From Fallopia convolvulus (taxonomy: Eukaryota > Streptophyta > Magnoliopsida > Caryophyllales > Polygonaceae), in NCBI GenBank assembly GCA_964016875.1, contig OZ024734.1:53612622-53676621 (forward strand): a stretch of 64,000 nucleotides of DNA, in the 5' to 3' direction. Every line of letters starts with the position of its first letter. Position 1 is the stretch's first letter. Shown in pieces: positions 12,198 to 23,378 of the stretch. The notes below the pieces were generated by a model. That model had not been told where the DNA came from. It searched no databases and worked only from the letters and a program-made list of their open reading frames with translations. Both the position numbers and the translations under genes were made by a program.

Positions 12198-14160
12198 TCA
12201 TGGAGCAGGTTCGACATGAAGCTTGGGACATAAATTGTCAAAATGACGAGATCCAATGGCCTTGGTAAAAATATCTACAATTTGATTAGTAGCACTAATG
12301 TAACGAACAAACAACTCATTTGCCTCAACCATAACACAAACAAAGTGAAATACACCATGAATATGCTTGGACCGATTATTAAGGACAGGATTACGATCCA
12401 TGAAAGTGGCACTGAGACTGTCACAAAGTAATACAGGTCGAGAGACAAGCCGTTGCCGAAGATCATAAAGAAGGGACTGAATCCAACTAATCTCCGCAAT
12501 AGTAGAAGCAATAGCCCTATATTCTACTTCTGTGCTAGAGCGAGCGACAACTTTCTGCTTTCACGAGGTCCAACTAATAAGAGTGTTGCCAAAATAAATG
12601 GCAAAGCTAAACTAGGAATGACAATCATCAGGGTCAGAAGCCTAGCCAGCATCCAAAAAAGCTGTCAATGTGAACCGAGGGGCTGGTTGAAGTAGAACTG
12701 ATGAATCAGAGTACCCTTTAGATATTGCAGAATGTGCTTTACAATGCCTCAGTGTGACTCTATCGGACAATGCATAAACTGAAAGACACGATTGACAACA
12801 TAAGAGATCGCAGGACGAGTGATAGTGACATACTTTTAGAGAACCTACCACACTCTTGTAGAGGGTTGGATTGGGAAACGGATCACCGTCCTTGGAAAGC
12901 CGAGAGTGCGGCTCAGCCGGACTAGAAATGGGTCTAGCATCTGTCATCTTGGACCTGTCAGGATGTGATGTGACCCTAGGGTCACAAGGGACGGATCTAG
13001 GCTCGAAACGTTCGGATCTTCTCCGACAAATAGTAACCTGATAGATTTGAGGCCGAAGCCTAGACTTTGAGATGAGAGATGAAGTGAAAGGATTGAGAAG
13101 GGGGCCTAGTTTGACGTAGGCCAGGAGAATATGGGGTCGGGAAAAGAATAGGGTGACGCCCGGGCCAAAGGGGAGGAGGAACTCGATTCAAAGCTCTGGC
13201 TTAATTCATATTGGACGTGAGAATTACAATGGGGTGTGGCTCCTTTATATAGAGAAGAACCACGAAACCCTAGTCTAGAAAGGGAGAGGCGCCTAGGGTT
13301 TGTATGCAAACAAAGCCCAACGACTCCTGGCCCAATAAGACAACATACTAATAATGGAAACTAGCTATAAAGGGAAATAACAAGGCTAGCCCATACTATA
13401 AGAATGGACACACGCCTAAAAGGGAAATGACGGAAATATAAATGACGGAAATATAAATAATAACATAAATGAGACTAAGTCCTAATCCAAGGAGGTCTCC
13501 AAGGTCTAGGCCGTCTCGGGTCCGTCGGAGCTGGGTCCGACCTAGGGCAGAGTCGCATCAGGATGGTCTCAAATATACTTCTATTGACACAGAAGCAACT
13601 CATCAGAGGAACGAGTCACTTCAATACCCAAAAAGTAATGAAGATTACCCAGATCTTTCAAAGCAAAAGCCTGATTAAGCTTAGAAATAAAGGAAGCAAT
13701 ATGAGAGCCAGAGCTGCTTATAATAATCAAGTCATCAACATAAACAAGAACATAGATCACACAGTTCGACTTGAGAAAGACAAATAGAGAATAATCCGAC
13801 TGACATGCACGAAATCTAAAAGCAAGTAAGAAGGACTTGAGTTTACTGAACCAAGCCCGAGGAGCCTGTTTCAAGCCATACGATGCCTTTTGAAGAAGAC
13901 ACACATGTGAGGGTCGGGATTGATCAATGAAACACGGTGGTTGCTCCATAAAAACCTGCTCAGTTAGGTCACCCTTCAGGAAGGCATTATTAATATCAAG
14001 TTGTCGGATAGGCCAATGAAAAGTAAGAGCAATAGTCAATACAAGCCGAATTGTAGTAAGTCGGACAACAAGACTGAACGTGTCAAAATAATCAACTCCT
14101 TCTTCCTGATGATACCCTTTTGCTACAAGAAGAGCTTTGTAGCGATCAATAGTGTCATTT
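12198..14160 (-). pseudogene. Copia reverse transcriptase and RNase H, split by a solo LTR
   Basis: RT blocks are readable in 14160-13570, including LDINNAFLKGDL, LLQKASYGLKQAPRAW and the catalytic YVDDLIII. The frame is cut by the 595-bp solo LTR at 12966-13560. On the other side RT/RNase H text resumes (DARPISSP, LYKSVVGSLK) and ends with RNRSKHI-like and FVRYISATNQIVDIFTK motifs before a stop at 12198. Several frame changes lie between 12642 and 12511. Confidence 0.85.
12966..13560 (-). mobile_element. Nested solo LTR (595 bp) inside the Copia RT
   Basis: The ends are TGATGTGACC and GAGTCGCATCA (TG...CA, with TGATG/CATCA inverted ends). It is bounded by a perfect 5-bp target duplication, GGATG, at 12961-12965 and 13561-13565. 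A TATATAAAG box on the minus strand near 13245 suggests minus orientation. There is no internal region, so it is what remains after LTR-LTR recombination. It differs from the host Copia LTR, so it belongs to another family. Confidence 0.9.
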
Positions 14161-14165
14161 GCTTT

Positions 14166-16060
14166 CTATTTAACCCTGTACACCCACTTACAACCAACAA
14201 CATTAGTAAATTGAGGACGAGGAACCAAAGACCGTGTACCATTTTTAGATAACGCATTAAATTCTGATTCCAAGGCAGTAACCCACTGAGGAGATTTCTT
14301 GGCATGGTTGAAAGTTTTTGGATCATTGTCTGGATTAGGGTCCGGAACAATAGGGTGTTTTGTGGAGTGGAAGGATTTCGGTTTGAGATTGCCGGTTTTG
14401 GCTCGGGTGGTCATGAGATGAGAGCTGTTATCGGTTGGGCGAAGGTGCAGAAGCGTAGGTTGAGAAGAGGAGCCAAGAATGGGTGGGTTAGGGTCGGTAG
14501 GAGCAGCAAGAACCTCGATTGGAAGCTCGGCCGAGTGTTGAACCGAGGGTGGTGGCGAGGGTTGGGCAACGATAGGAAACTCAATCTGGGTCATGGTCGA
14601 GGGTTGGACCGAGGGATGTGTTGGAGGCTCGAGCTCAGTCTCATTGGAACGAGCAGATCCGGCCAGTACAAGGGATCGAGCAATTGGCGGCGCTTCCGAT
14701 GCAACTTGCGGACTAGAAGACGAGTGCAACAAAGCAGATGAGAGAATGTCAAGAGATGTGGAGGATGGTGAAGGTTCATTTTGTGGCGCTAAAGATGACG
14801 CAATGACAGACGGAAATTCGGACTCATGAAAGACAACGTGACGACTAAAATAGAGACGTTTTGACTCGTAATGATAGCATAAGTAGCCTCTGTGAGAGGA
14901 ACTGTAGCCAAGAAAGATACAGGAAAGAGTTTTAAACTCTAATTTGTTTGACCTATAAGGACCTAAAAAGGGGAAACATAGACATCCAAAAGGACGAAAC
15001 AACATATAATCTGGAACTCGATTATAGAGAGACTGAAAAAGAGACTTGTTTTTTAGAATGGGGGTTGGAAGCCGATTGTGAATATAAACTGCAGTGTGGA
15101 AGGCATGTTCCCAAAGTTCATGGGGGTAGGCGGGCGGGATTGAGCGAGAAGAGTTAATCCCTTTAATGGTGCGATTTCTACGCTCAACCATACCATTTTG
15201 AGAGGGAGTGTGAGGACAGGACACCCGATGAATGATGCCCTGGGATTGAAGTAAGGAAGACAGACTTCTAAATTCACCCCTAATCGGTTTGGAGTTCTTT
15301 TATTTTGGAGTTGAATTGAAGGTGAACCATGGATTGAAACAATTTGAAAAGCTCAAAGACTTGGGATTTATGTGTCATGAAATAAACCCATGTAAAGCGT
15401 GTGCAATCATCCACAAATAAGACAAAATAACGACTACCATTAATTGATAAGACCGGGGAAGGACCCCATACATCGGAGTAAACAAGCTCAAATGGACGAG
15501 TTTTTGGTATATGAGATGAAACAATTGGTAATCTATGACTCTTTCCTAAAGAACACGACGAACATGGTTGAAAAGCCTTATTTGACGAAACAACAAATTG
15601 AAATAACGCAAAGTGTAACTAAGAACGGACTGACTCGGGTGACCAAGAAGATTGTCCAGTGACTCAGAGAAGTATGCTCGCCAAGTAGAGCCAATTTAGA
15701 CGCCACAGTGGATGACGAGCACACCTTGTAGAGGCCATCACTGACGATTCCTTTGAGAAGAACCCTGCCTTGCAAATTCTTCAACAAGCAATAGTCAGGG
15801 TAAAATTCAACATAGATATTGTTGTCCTTTGTAAGCTTAGAGATGCTAATTAAGTTTTTGGTCATATTAGGAACAAACAATATTTTTGTTAAATCAATAG
15901 GGCGGATATATGAAGGTAAAGATGAATGGCCAAGATGTGTAATAGGAAGAGTTTTACCATTGCCAAGGGCTAGTTGGTCACTACCATGATACTCAGAATC
16001 AATGGACATCTTATTAAAGTCACTGATAACATGATATGTGGAGCCCGTGTCAAAGTACTA
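14166..16060 (-). pseudogene. Copia protease and integrase region
   Basis: A DTGS aspartic protease active site is encoded at about 16041-16055, followed by LALGNGKTLPITHLG and the pre-integrase part (FVPNMTKNLISISKL) in the 16009-15578 frame. The integrase core is broken into several frames between 15578 and 15230. The C-terminal integrase is readable from 15224 (SQNGMVERRNRTI, FRPFGCLCFPFL, LGYSSSHRGYLCY), and the frame runs on through a Ser/Pro-rich linker into the start of the reverse transcriptase (WVTALESEFNAL, GCKWVYRVK). Confidence 0.85.
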
Positions 16061-16399
16061 AGCGTGGTCTTGGATGGATGACTGAGAATCCATATAAGCT
16101 AGTAGCCGGTGGAGGAGCGGGAGGTGCTTGATTTAAGCGCTCTAGAGTATGCCGAGATGGAATTGCCTGAAGATTGAGCCTACTGTAACAGTAACAAGCA
16201 AGGTGCCCAGGGTTTTCATAGAGTTGGAAAACATAGCGGGGTCGAGAGCAATCTGTGTTGGCATCATTGTAGTTGTTAGAGCGCTCAGAAGGACGCGACT
16301 GACGATCAAAGGAGTCGTGGTATTGTTGGGATCAACCATTGCACCCCTCCCCCCCTCTGCTGAGGACACACGCCCAAGCCACGACACTGGTTGGAGGGG

Positions 16400-17209
16400 C
16401 CACGCTACTAGCCGAAGTTGGCAGCCGGCTGAGAACTAGCCAAGGAACGAGCTTCCTCAGCAAGTCGTTCTTCCTTCCGCAACAAATAGTCGAGAAGATC
16501 ATCTGGCACCAGCTTGTCAAGCTTGATATTAAGGGCGGCTTTGAGCGGCCCGTAGGAAGAGTCCAATCCATGTAATAAAGCAGAGATAAAATCCTCGTCG
16601 GAGACGGAGTGAGAGCAATCAACAAGTGCATCAACAAAACCACGCTTTTTCTCAGAATACTCGATCATAGGAAGATTACCTTTCGGTAAAGTGTTGAGTT
16701 GATGTTTCAGATGCACGGATCGGGCCCTTGAATGAGCTTGGAACATGCGTTCGATGGTGACCCATGCTTGACGAGACGTCTCGACTTTTGTAAGATATCC
16801 GAGAAGTGCCTCGGTAATGGTTGTATGCATCCATAGAAGAATGAATTTGTCACGACACTTCCAAGTAAGATAGTCGGGATTATGAGTGACAATAGGGGGT
16901 TGAGTTGCATTGGCCGCCGGCGTTGAGATCAGCAGTGACGAAAGGCTTCAACTCGTACGCATCTAGGGCATCCAGAAAGTTAGTCCACCAAATAGAGTAT
17001 TTGGATCGATCCAACTTGAAAGAGAACGTCGGGAAGTGAAAGGTCTCGAACGTAGATCCGCCAAGGGTTGCGACGAGAAGAGAAGCGTCGACCTTGGAGG
17101 AGAGGCAGTGTCGTCGGTGACGCCGGTGGTGGTGGTGGTCGTTTGGGGTGACCACGCCAATAGTGGTCGCAGATGAGGTGACCACATCGTCGTTGGAAGG
17201 TGGTGCCAT
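16400..17209 (-). pseudogene. Copia gag region
   Basis: Starts at the ATG at 17209. The first frame contains the gag opening (FPTFSFKLDRSKYSIWW), typical of UBN2-type Copia gag; a second frame from about 16880 to 16408 continues it (AWVTIERMFQAHSRARS, LDSSYGPLKAAL, RKEERLAEEARS). The frame break near 16900 and the degraded CCHC knuckle downstream (Cys residues partly replaced around 16200) show loss of function. Confidence 0.85.
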
Positions 17210-17283
17210 GGTGGATCAAAGGGGCGGTGGTGGGTAGAAAAAATTAGGGTTTTGGAAAATTTTGGATCTTTGCTCCGATATCA

Positions 17284-17455
17284 TAAAAGATGGGAACTTA
17301 ATTGATCTTATCAGACTGAAGTTATCGTATTATATAGAGAAGATTACATAAAAGAATTACAAGATATTTACAGAATATTATCAGAATATACTGGAAAAAA
17401 AATATATACAGAATATTATATACAAGGAAATATAGCTATAACAATATCGCTAATA
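17284..17455 (-). repeat. Copia 5' LTR
   Basis: Partner of 12013-12185, from TAAAAGATGGGAACTT to AACAATATCGCTAATA. The tRNA-like primer site lies just inside its left edge, at about 17274-17285. Confidence 0.9.
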
Positions 17456-17460
17456 AAGAA

Positions 17461-18094
17461 TATCATTGAACAATCGAAATTAATCCTAAGAGTATCTCTT
17501 TATGGTCCCGTATATTGCGTTTAGGAATTAAGCAAGAAAATGTGTGCATACATGCACCATAATTTGTTTCATTCACTTTGGACTAAATTCGTCATATTCA
17601 TTAGACTCAACCTAGGTACACACATCAACGTGAGGATCTAATCAATCAATTTTAGAATCCTACTACTAATTGGATTTTAATAAAAAAGCTTCGATTTGAA
17701 ATCATCAAAATTGAAACTAATCTGAATTTTTAATGATGATCAAACCTCCCATAAAAAAAACCCACTCAACTTCTATAATTAATTGAAGTCAAGAGGTTCT
17801 TTGAATGATGCAATTCACGATATGTTGAAACGAAATATGTGGTGTTTATAAGTAGTCATGTCACTAAGTCATGTCACATATGTGCGTATTTTATCACGTT
17901 TGTGCATATAAATTAAATTTATAGGATCTCTTTCTACTTTAGGCTACCTACAAACATGTCTCAAACATGTTATGTTGGTAGAATGATCCTTTACCGCCCC
18001 TCACCTCATTTTTCTTCACTGTTTTTGTTTTTAATCGGCCTACACTATTGGCTAAAAACCCGACCTTAAAATGTGCGAAAAGCTGGTATAACTA
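17461..18094. other. Intergenic, nothing recognised
   Basis: AT-rich, short frames only, no element boundaries seen. Confidence 0.4.
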
Positions 18095-18110
18095 GAACGT
18101 AATTTTCGCC

Positions 18111-18285
18111 AAATACCTCTTGGTCTAGTATTAATTGGCACTAGTTCGTTTAAGCATTTATCCAGCGATCTGTATGCAACAGAGAGGCTTGGGAGGAGCA
18201 ACACCCCTAACGGGGTTCAACCCAACTCTGATCCGGATATAGACACAAAGTACCGAATCGTGCTTGGCCCAGCCCATCAAAAAAA
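18111..18285 (+). mobile_element. tRNA-like SINE, 175 bp
   Basis: A short element ending in an A7 tail (18279-18285) is flanked by a 16-bp target duplication with one mismatch: GAACGTAATTTTCGCC at 18095-18110 and GAATGTAATTTTCGCC at 18286-18301. A polymerase III B-box match, GGTTCAACCC, lies at 18214-18223, and a diverged A-box-like TTGGTCTAGTA is near the 5' end. The 3' part carries CCGAATCGTGCTTGGCCCAG before the tail. Long target duplication, small size, A tail and B box together define a SINE. Confidence 0.85.
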
Positions 18286-18301
18286 GAATGTAATTTTCGC
18301 C

Positions 18302-18741
18302 TATTTTAAAAATGATACTTATAATAGCCGATATAACTAGAGCAATGCCCTAATTATAATGCCTCGAATATGAAAATTTATTGTCTCCCATAAGTGATTA
18401 ATTTAGTAATATAAAATTGGTAATGAAATCTAAACCATTTTTCTAAATTAGAATCTATTGACCCTAGAATTTTTTTTTTTTTCAAAACCAATATCTAATT
18501 TAACATGGGTTCCAACGGGCTCTAGAAGAGCATAAAGTCCTAGTATTACATTTCTGTTAGGTTTGTGTGATTGGCAGCAAAACAACATTCAATTGAAGCA
18601 ATTTATAAACGCAAAATGGGATCAAACTCTTCTGTCATATAACTGATACAATATATGAGAATGAGCCAACATGACAACACAGTCAAAAAATGAGTTCAAG
18701 ATTTTACTCCTATTTCTTCCTTCTTCCATAAGAACCTCTTT
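18302..18741. other. Intergenic and EIF1AD 3' flank
   Basis: AT-rich with a T14 run near 18467. Must include the 3' UTR of the minus-strand EIF1AD gene. No other element seen. Confidence 0.4.
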
Positions 18742-20752
18742 CTAAGAGTTCGTATCAGAATCAGATTCAGAATTTACATGCATCTCAAATGGCATCATCC
18801 TATTTGTATTTGCTTCAAGCGGTGGGAGTCCACCGTCATCACTCGAATCGTCATCCTCTTCGTCTTGCTGAGACGTTAGTTCTTCTACGCTTTTGCTCGA
18901 GCTGTCTCCAGATTTGAATGCTTCTGGCCTGTAGCAAAGGGGTAGAAAAAAATGTTAAATCGAGAGGGAAATCAAACTAAATTAAATCTAGTAGTTTGTA
19001 TTCAGGAAAAAAAAAGTGCACCATTGTTGAGATTTCTGAAGCTGTCGAACTTGTTCGTAGAAGAGAACCCGCGAAACAATACATGCCACTTTGCTACCAG
19101 ATTTTTCAGCCTCTTCTCTACCACTTTCATCAATCACTACAAAACTGCCTGTTGATTATCAGAATTCAGACATGATTTATCATCAGTGCCAAGAAGCCAA
19201 TGGCAATAAGGCAGCTATAAATATGGCATAATTTCAAAGAAAGCACCAATTTACCATTCTTCATTACAAATTTCTCCAACACTTGCACATACAGAAATTA
19301 TTAAGAAAAAAAAAACTGCCGTGCTTATTTATAATAGATTATTTTGCAAACATAACTGAATAGATCTAAGAACACTTAGAATTACTTCGCACAAGCTAGA
19401 ACAGTAAACTTCATGGAATCGTATGCTAAAGGGCTTTTGGTTGCATATACTTACCCCTCTTTACCCACATGCTCTTCTGAAACTTTGCTGGAAAATAAGC
19501 CAATGATTTCTCACCTTTACCATCCATAACCTGCAATGCAGTTGTGAGCCAACTTAGCCACTAGAATGACATAATCAAATAGAAACCAAATTGTATGTTT
19601 GAAAAAAAAAAGTGGTCTTTTAATTAGTGGTGAGTACAAAGAGGGCTATAAAATCAATTTTAAAGATCAAACGAGTTATTTTCTCTGCTACTACCATACT
19701 ACCTCCCATAATAACACTATAACAGATTCCAGTATTAGTATTAGGTGGGACTTGGGAGCAAGACCTCAAAAGTGAGAAGGCTTTTGAACAAGCACCAACT
19801 TTGCCACAGAATGGCAGAAATTCCTCTTGATTGAGAAAGAGGTGATGTTATTTGAGACAAACACTGTCAAAATTACAAAAGCTATTTGGCAAAGAATAAG
19901 AAGAAACTTTTAGGGATCAATAAGCATCAACAGACATCACAAGATTTACCATTAAATAAATACACTTAATAAGGATAGTGCACATCCTATTTTTCTCCAG
20001 AGACCAAAGTAGAGCAATTGGATTCATCATTCTCATTGCTTGTTTACAAATCTGATTACTATACATACATAAACAAAAATTAAAAAAACACTGAATTTGA
20101 AAACTTTAGCTTCATTTCCATCTTAGCTAATGATTTATTGCAACTACATACCTTCAGCGTGTGAAGAGAGGCCAAAAGTAAATTAAAAGAGGCACTAAGT
20201 ACCAGGTCCAATAATTCCAGATGGAAAACTTTAGGAATTCTGTTAGGAAATATGGCAAGAAAGAGATATTGTCGTAGGAAGGGTAAATGTGTCTTTATTT
20301 GTATGGGCGGTTAGAAAAAGGCTGGCTTAGAGTGAGGTGAGGGAGGACTATAAATAATGAGGGTTTGTTATCTTTAGAGGGATCCAAAAACGGGAGTAAG
20401 GATCAAGGCATTTTTGCCTTTGGGCTCTTGGAGAATTTCTCCTTGAGATTGGCTCATCGGAGGTGTGTCTCAGTTTGAGAGTGTGTTTGTTCTGTTTTCA
20501 CAAATTATCAATCAAAAAGAGTGTTGTTCATTCTCACTGATCTAACAAATTCAGTTTTGCAATTGCAATTTATTCTATAAAAATATCAGCATATCACCAA
20601 TAAGGAAAGAAAGGAAATTCAGATGGTGTATAGTGTACCTCGATAATATTAGAGCCTCTAAGAGATACAACCTGCATTACAGTTTGACCTTCATCAAAAG
20701 CTATACTCTCCTCCTCCACTTCCCTTTTTAAATTCTTTCTTCCTGCTCCCAT
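18742..20752 (-). CDS. EIF1AD: Probable RNA-binding protein EIF1AD (eIF1A-domain protein)
   Basis: A small eIF1A-like OB-fold (S1/IF1) protein; animal homologues are nuclear and bind RNA, and the plant role is little studied. Four coding exons on the minus strand: 20752-20639, 19530-19455, 19148-19022, 18928-18742, all with GT-AG introns, giving 167 residues. The start at 20752 is supported by the family's N-terminus MGAGRKNLKREVEEE. Next come GQTVMQVVSLRGSNIIEV and MDGKGEKSLAYFPAKFQKS, then FVVIDESGREEAEKSGSKVAC and VLFYEQVRQLQKSQQWPEAF. The C-terminus is the usual acidic Ser/Asp/Glu tail (residues about 110-167). The junctions restore GS and QW codons exactly. No disruption is seen; length fits the family. 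Intron 1 holds a solo LTR. The upstream UTR may contain another intron. Confidence 0.93.
20241..20547 (+). mobile_element. Solo LTR (307 bp) in EIF1AD intron 1
   Basis: Begins TGTTAGGAAATATGG and ends GATCTAACA (TGTTAG/CTAACA inverted ends). A perfect 5-bp target duplication, AATTC, lies at 20236-20240 and 20548-20552. A TATAAATA box is near 20351 on the plus strand, opposite to the host gene. No internal retroelement sequence accompanies it. Confidence 0.9.
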
Positions 20753-21273
20753 TGCCTTCTCAGAGTTTGTAAGCTCAATTCACCAACAATAATCTTATCA
20801 CTTCTGTTGCAAAACCATAATCACTATCAGAATATTAAAAATCACAATTGCACAACTAGAACATAAAATTTGTTCTTATAATACAAACAAACAAAGGTGG
20901 AGCCTTTGATCAGCTTCAATTTGCAAAGAGAGAAACATTGAGCAAAGAATTCAAAAAACAGATCACAGGGATCAGCGGTGGTGATTAAGACATTTGTGTG
21001 GACTGGAGGGTTTGGGACCGGACCAGGACTGAATTTCTAACAAAATTGGACCAAGGACTGAACCGACTGAATTTTCTCAGTCTGGTTTCATACCCGGTTC
21101 GGTTTGTCCATTTCGGGTTCGGACCGACTCTCTTTTTAGACACAATGCAAAAATGCAAACGAAATCTCAAAGCTTAATTACTTTCTTTAGACACAATACA
21201 AAAATGGACTGACTCCCTTTTACCACAAAATCTTAAGGTTCATTATTTATTTATTTTCAAATCAAATCAGACA
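20753..21273. other. EIF1AD 5' flank with repeat-like sequence
   Basis: Contains the EIF1AD 5' UTR and promoter. Around 21000-21140 it has GGACCGGACC/CCGGTTCGG-type motifs like those in hAT MITEs, but I found no ends or target duplication. The phrase TTTAGACACAATRCAAAAATG occurs twice (about 21136 and 21186). Confidence 0.4.
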
Positions 21274-21545
21274 TGTTGATGCAGCACACATCAGTAACCA
21301 ATAAAATCTCAGACAAGTTTAGCTGTGGAGGAGCAAGAGACATGAAAATCATAGAGAGAGTTTGAGGTTTGGAATTTGGATATGATTTTGATTGATTTGC
21401 CAAAAGGCTCAACAGAGTTACACATACGAAACGGGGAAGGGAATGAGCAGTTCAACCATTCTTAAACTATGAAAACCGGTTGTTATAACTGAACCGGGAC
21501 AAAGCCTTGATTTAGCTGAACCGGACATATGGATTTTCTGTAACA
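21274..21545 (-). mobile_element. LTR of a minus-strand Gypsy-like element, 272 bp
   Basis: Begins TGTTGATGCAGC and ends TTTTCTGTAACA, so on the minus strand it starts TGTTACAG and ends CATCAACA. Immediately outside, the minus strand reads AAGTGGGGAGTAT, a polypurine tract of the kind that precedes a 3' LTR, after a frame ending in LEDNDHFKWG. No second LTR was found in the window, so the element is truncated or rearranged. Confidence 0.65.
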
Positions 21546-22680
21546 ATACTCCCCACTTGAAATGATCATTGTCCTCAAGGATCAAAAGCTTTGCTCCTAA
21601 TAAGATGAACCTTTGGTGATGAACTTGTATCTTGGATCACATATCAGAAGTAGACAGCAAACAAGCCTCCCAAATCATAGAGGTCCTAGAGCATTCTCCA
21701 CCAGGATCGAAAATAAACCTTGTAGATCCACACTCCACCAAGCTTTAAGTATCAGGGAGTGAGGGAGGTTAATGCTAATCCACTCTTTTAAAGACTCTAG
21801 CAAATTGCCCAAAGCAAATAATTTGCGATTCTCAAAGTTCAGTCCTAGAAGACCAATATCATTAGTGCATTTTTCACTTACTGCCCAAGTCAGAATTTCT
21901 CCATTCACTCCACTGCAGATTATTGGACCTGGATGTTTATAAATCTGCACATACAATCCTCTAGAGTAGTTGGTAGAATTAAGTCCACTCTTGACAAACA
22001 CAATTAGAAGTAGTTTCTCCTTCACAACTGGAGATTTGCTTGCTCAGGTTCAGCTGAATAGGAAGAAATTAGCAAAATCGAATGTATTGGTGCGATGTAG
22101 TTGAAAGTACTCTCCACAACTTTAATTTGCATTAGATGCTCCCCTCTAGGATTGAAGACTGGTTCAACTAGAAGGGCACAAAAATGGATGCTTCATGTAA
22201 TTAAGGCTTTGCAGGTCTCTCATTATAATACTTGGAGGAAATTCCATACAGGCACAGCTAAAATATCAGGCTAAAGTGATCCTATGGCTGAGATAAACTT
22301 GAAATGCCTTTGTTAACTTGACATTCAGCCGGCGCCAGCGGCACAAAACAAGTGAAAATTTGGATCTTTCTCTCTCAATTGAGAAATAAGAAGCACGGTT
22401 GACATAAAGACATTAGGAAACAAAATTCAATTGAGAAGGACAAGTTCAAACCGATCAATTCTGGAGACGAATTTGTAGAGTTTGAAGAGGCAGAGAAGAT
22501 ATGCCGGTGCCGGCGGTGGAGAATTCGATTTCTTTCTCCCGAGTCCGTCGTTCCGTCCTGATTCTCTCTATCTGGTTTTGGTTCCTTCCTAGGGCTGTTT
22601 ATCAGTTGAACTTTGGGCCTGTTTAACAGACAGGCCTGCTAGACCAGAAGGAAAAAGAAGAAGAAACGAATAAGCTCGTG
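21546..22680 (-). mobile_element. Partial interior of the LTR element, no recognised domains
   Basis: Follows the LTR directly. A 116-codon frame at 22025-21675 is open but matches no gag or pol domain I know. The GC-rich stretch near 22500-22530 and the rest carry no clear motif. Where the element stops and host DNA resumes cannot be seen. Confidence 0.4.
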
Positions 22681-22711
22681 ATTGACCCGGCTAAATTATT
22701 ATGGGTTTGGC

Positions 22712-23370
22712 TAGGGGTGTCCAAACCCGGTCGGTTAACCATGATTTCGGTTAGTGAAAATCATGAACTGAAACCGAACCGTGAATCTCGGTTAACCGTA
22801 GTTCGGTTAACCAATTTTTCGGTTCGGTTTTCTCGGTTAACCGATAACCATTTATGTAATTTTACCTTAAATAATTAAGACTAAAATAATAAATTTTGAA
22901 TAAAAAAAGTGATCAAGTAAGACTTTTTATTTTAAATATGTATTTATATCATATTGTATTGGTTGTTGTAAACAAATATCGAGAGTATATACTATATTGT
23001 GTGGAATCAAATATTGTGTATATTAATTTTTATCCCATCAAATTTAATAAATGACTTTTATATCAATGTAATATGGAAAAATAGTGTGTAATTGTTAAAA
23101 TTGAAGAATGAAAGACAAACTAAATTAACACATTAAAGATTATAGAGTTTAACCACTAAAAAAATCAAAGATAACTAATATTTGAATAAAATATTAATAT
23201 ATTTTTTGTTTTTCGGTTAACCGTTAAATGTAAAGTCGGGAACCGAAACCGAACCGATAAACCGAAATATTTTCGGTTCGGTTAACCAAACCGAAAATTC
23301 AAAAAAAGTCGGTTTGGTTAACCGAAAAAATAATCGGTTTTTCGGTTTCGGTTTTATATGGACACCCCTA
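22712..23370. mobile_element. hAT-type MITE with GGTTAACC-rich ends, 659 bp
   Basis: The ends are TAGGGGTGTCCAAACC at 22712 and GGACACCCCTA ending at 23370, an 11-bp perfect inverted repeat. Flanking 8-mers GGTTTGGC (22704-22711) and GGGTTGGC (23371-23378) match at 7 of 8 positions. Both ends contain many TCGGTTAACCG motifs and the middle is very AT-rich. No coding capacity. Confidence 0.87.
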
Positions 23371-23378
23371 GGGTTGGC

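Larger units (their letters stand above)
12013..17455 (-). mobile_element. Ty1/Copia LTR retrotransposon, complete but defective
   Basis: Two LTRs (12013-12185, 173 bp; 17284-17455, 172 bp) flank a gag-protease-integrase-RT-RNase H interior that reads right to left. A 5-bp target duplication, AAGAA, sits at 12008-12012 and 17456-17460. Next to the right LTR the coding strand reads TGATATCGGAGC, close to the initiator-Met primer site TGGTATCAGAGC, and a G-rich polypurine stretch (CAGGGGGTA) precedes the left LTR. The LTRs differ at about 14 positions (near 92% identity by eye), so the insertion is not recent. LTR ends read TA...TA rather than TG...CA. A solo LTR is nested inside at 12966-13560. 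Confidence 0.92.

Noticed and set aside
14304..14741. 145-codon plus frame rich in Gly/Arg/Trp
   Set aside because: Antisense shadow of the Copia integrase-RT linker frame.
18111..18285. Stand-alone tRNA gene (B-box match)
   Set aside because: No cloverleaf or anticodon arm is evident, and the A tail and target duplication make it a SINE.
21675..22025. 116-codon minus frame as an independent host gene
   Set aside because: It lies inside the LTR-element interior, has no known motif, and no splice context.
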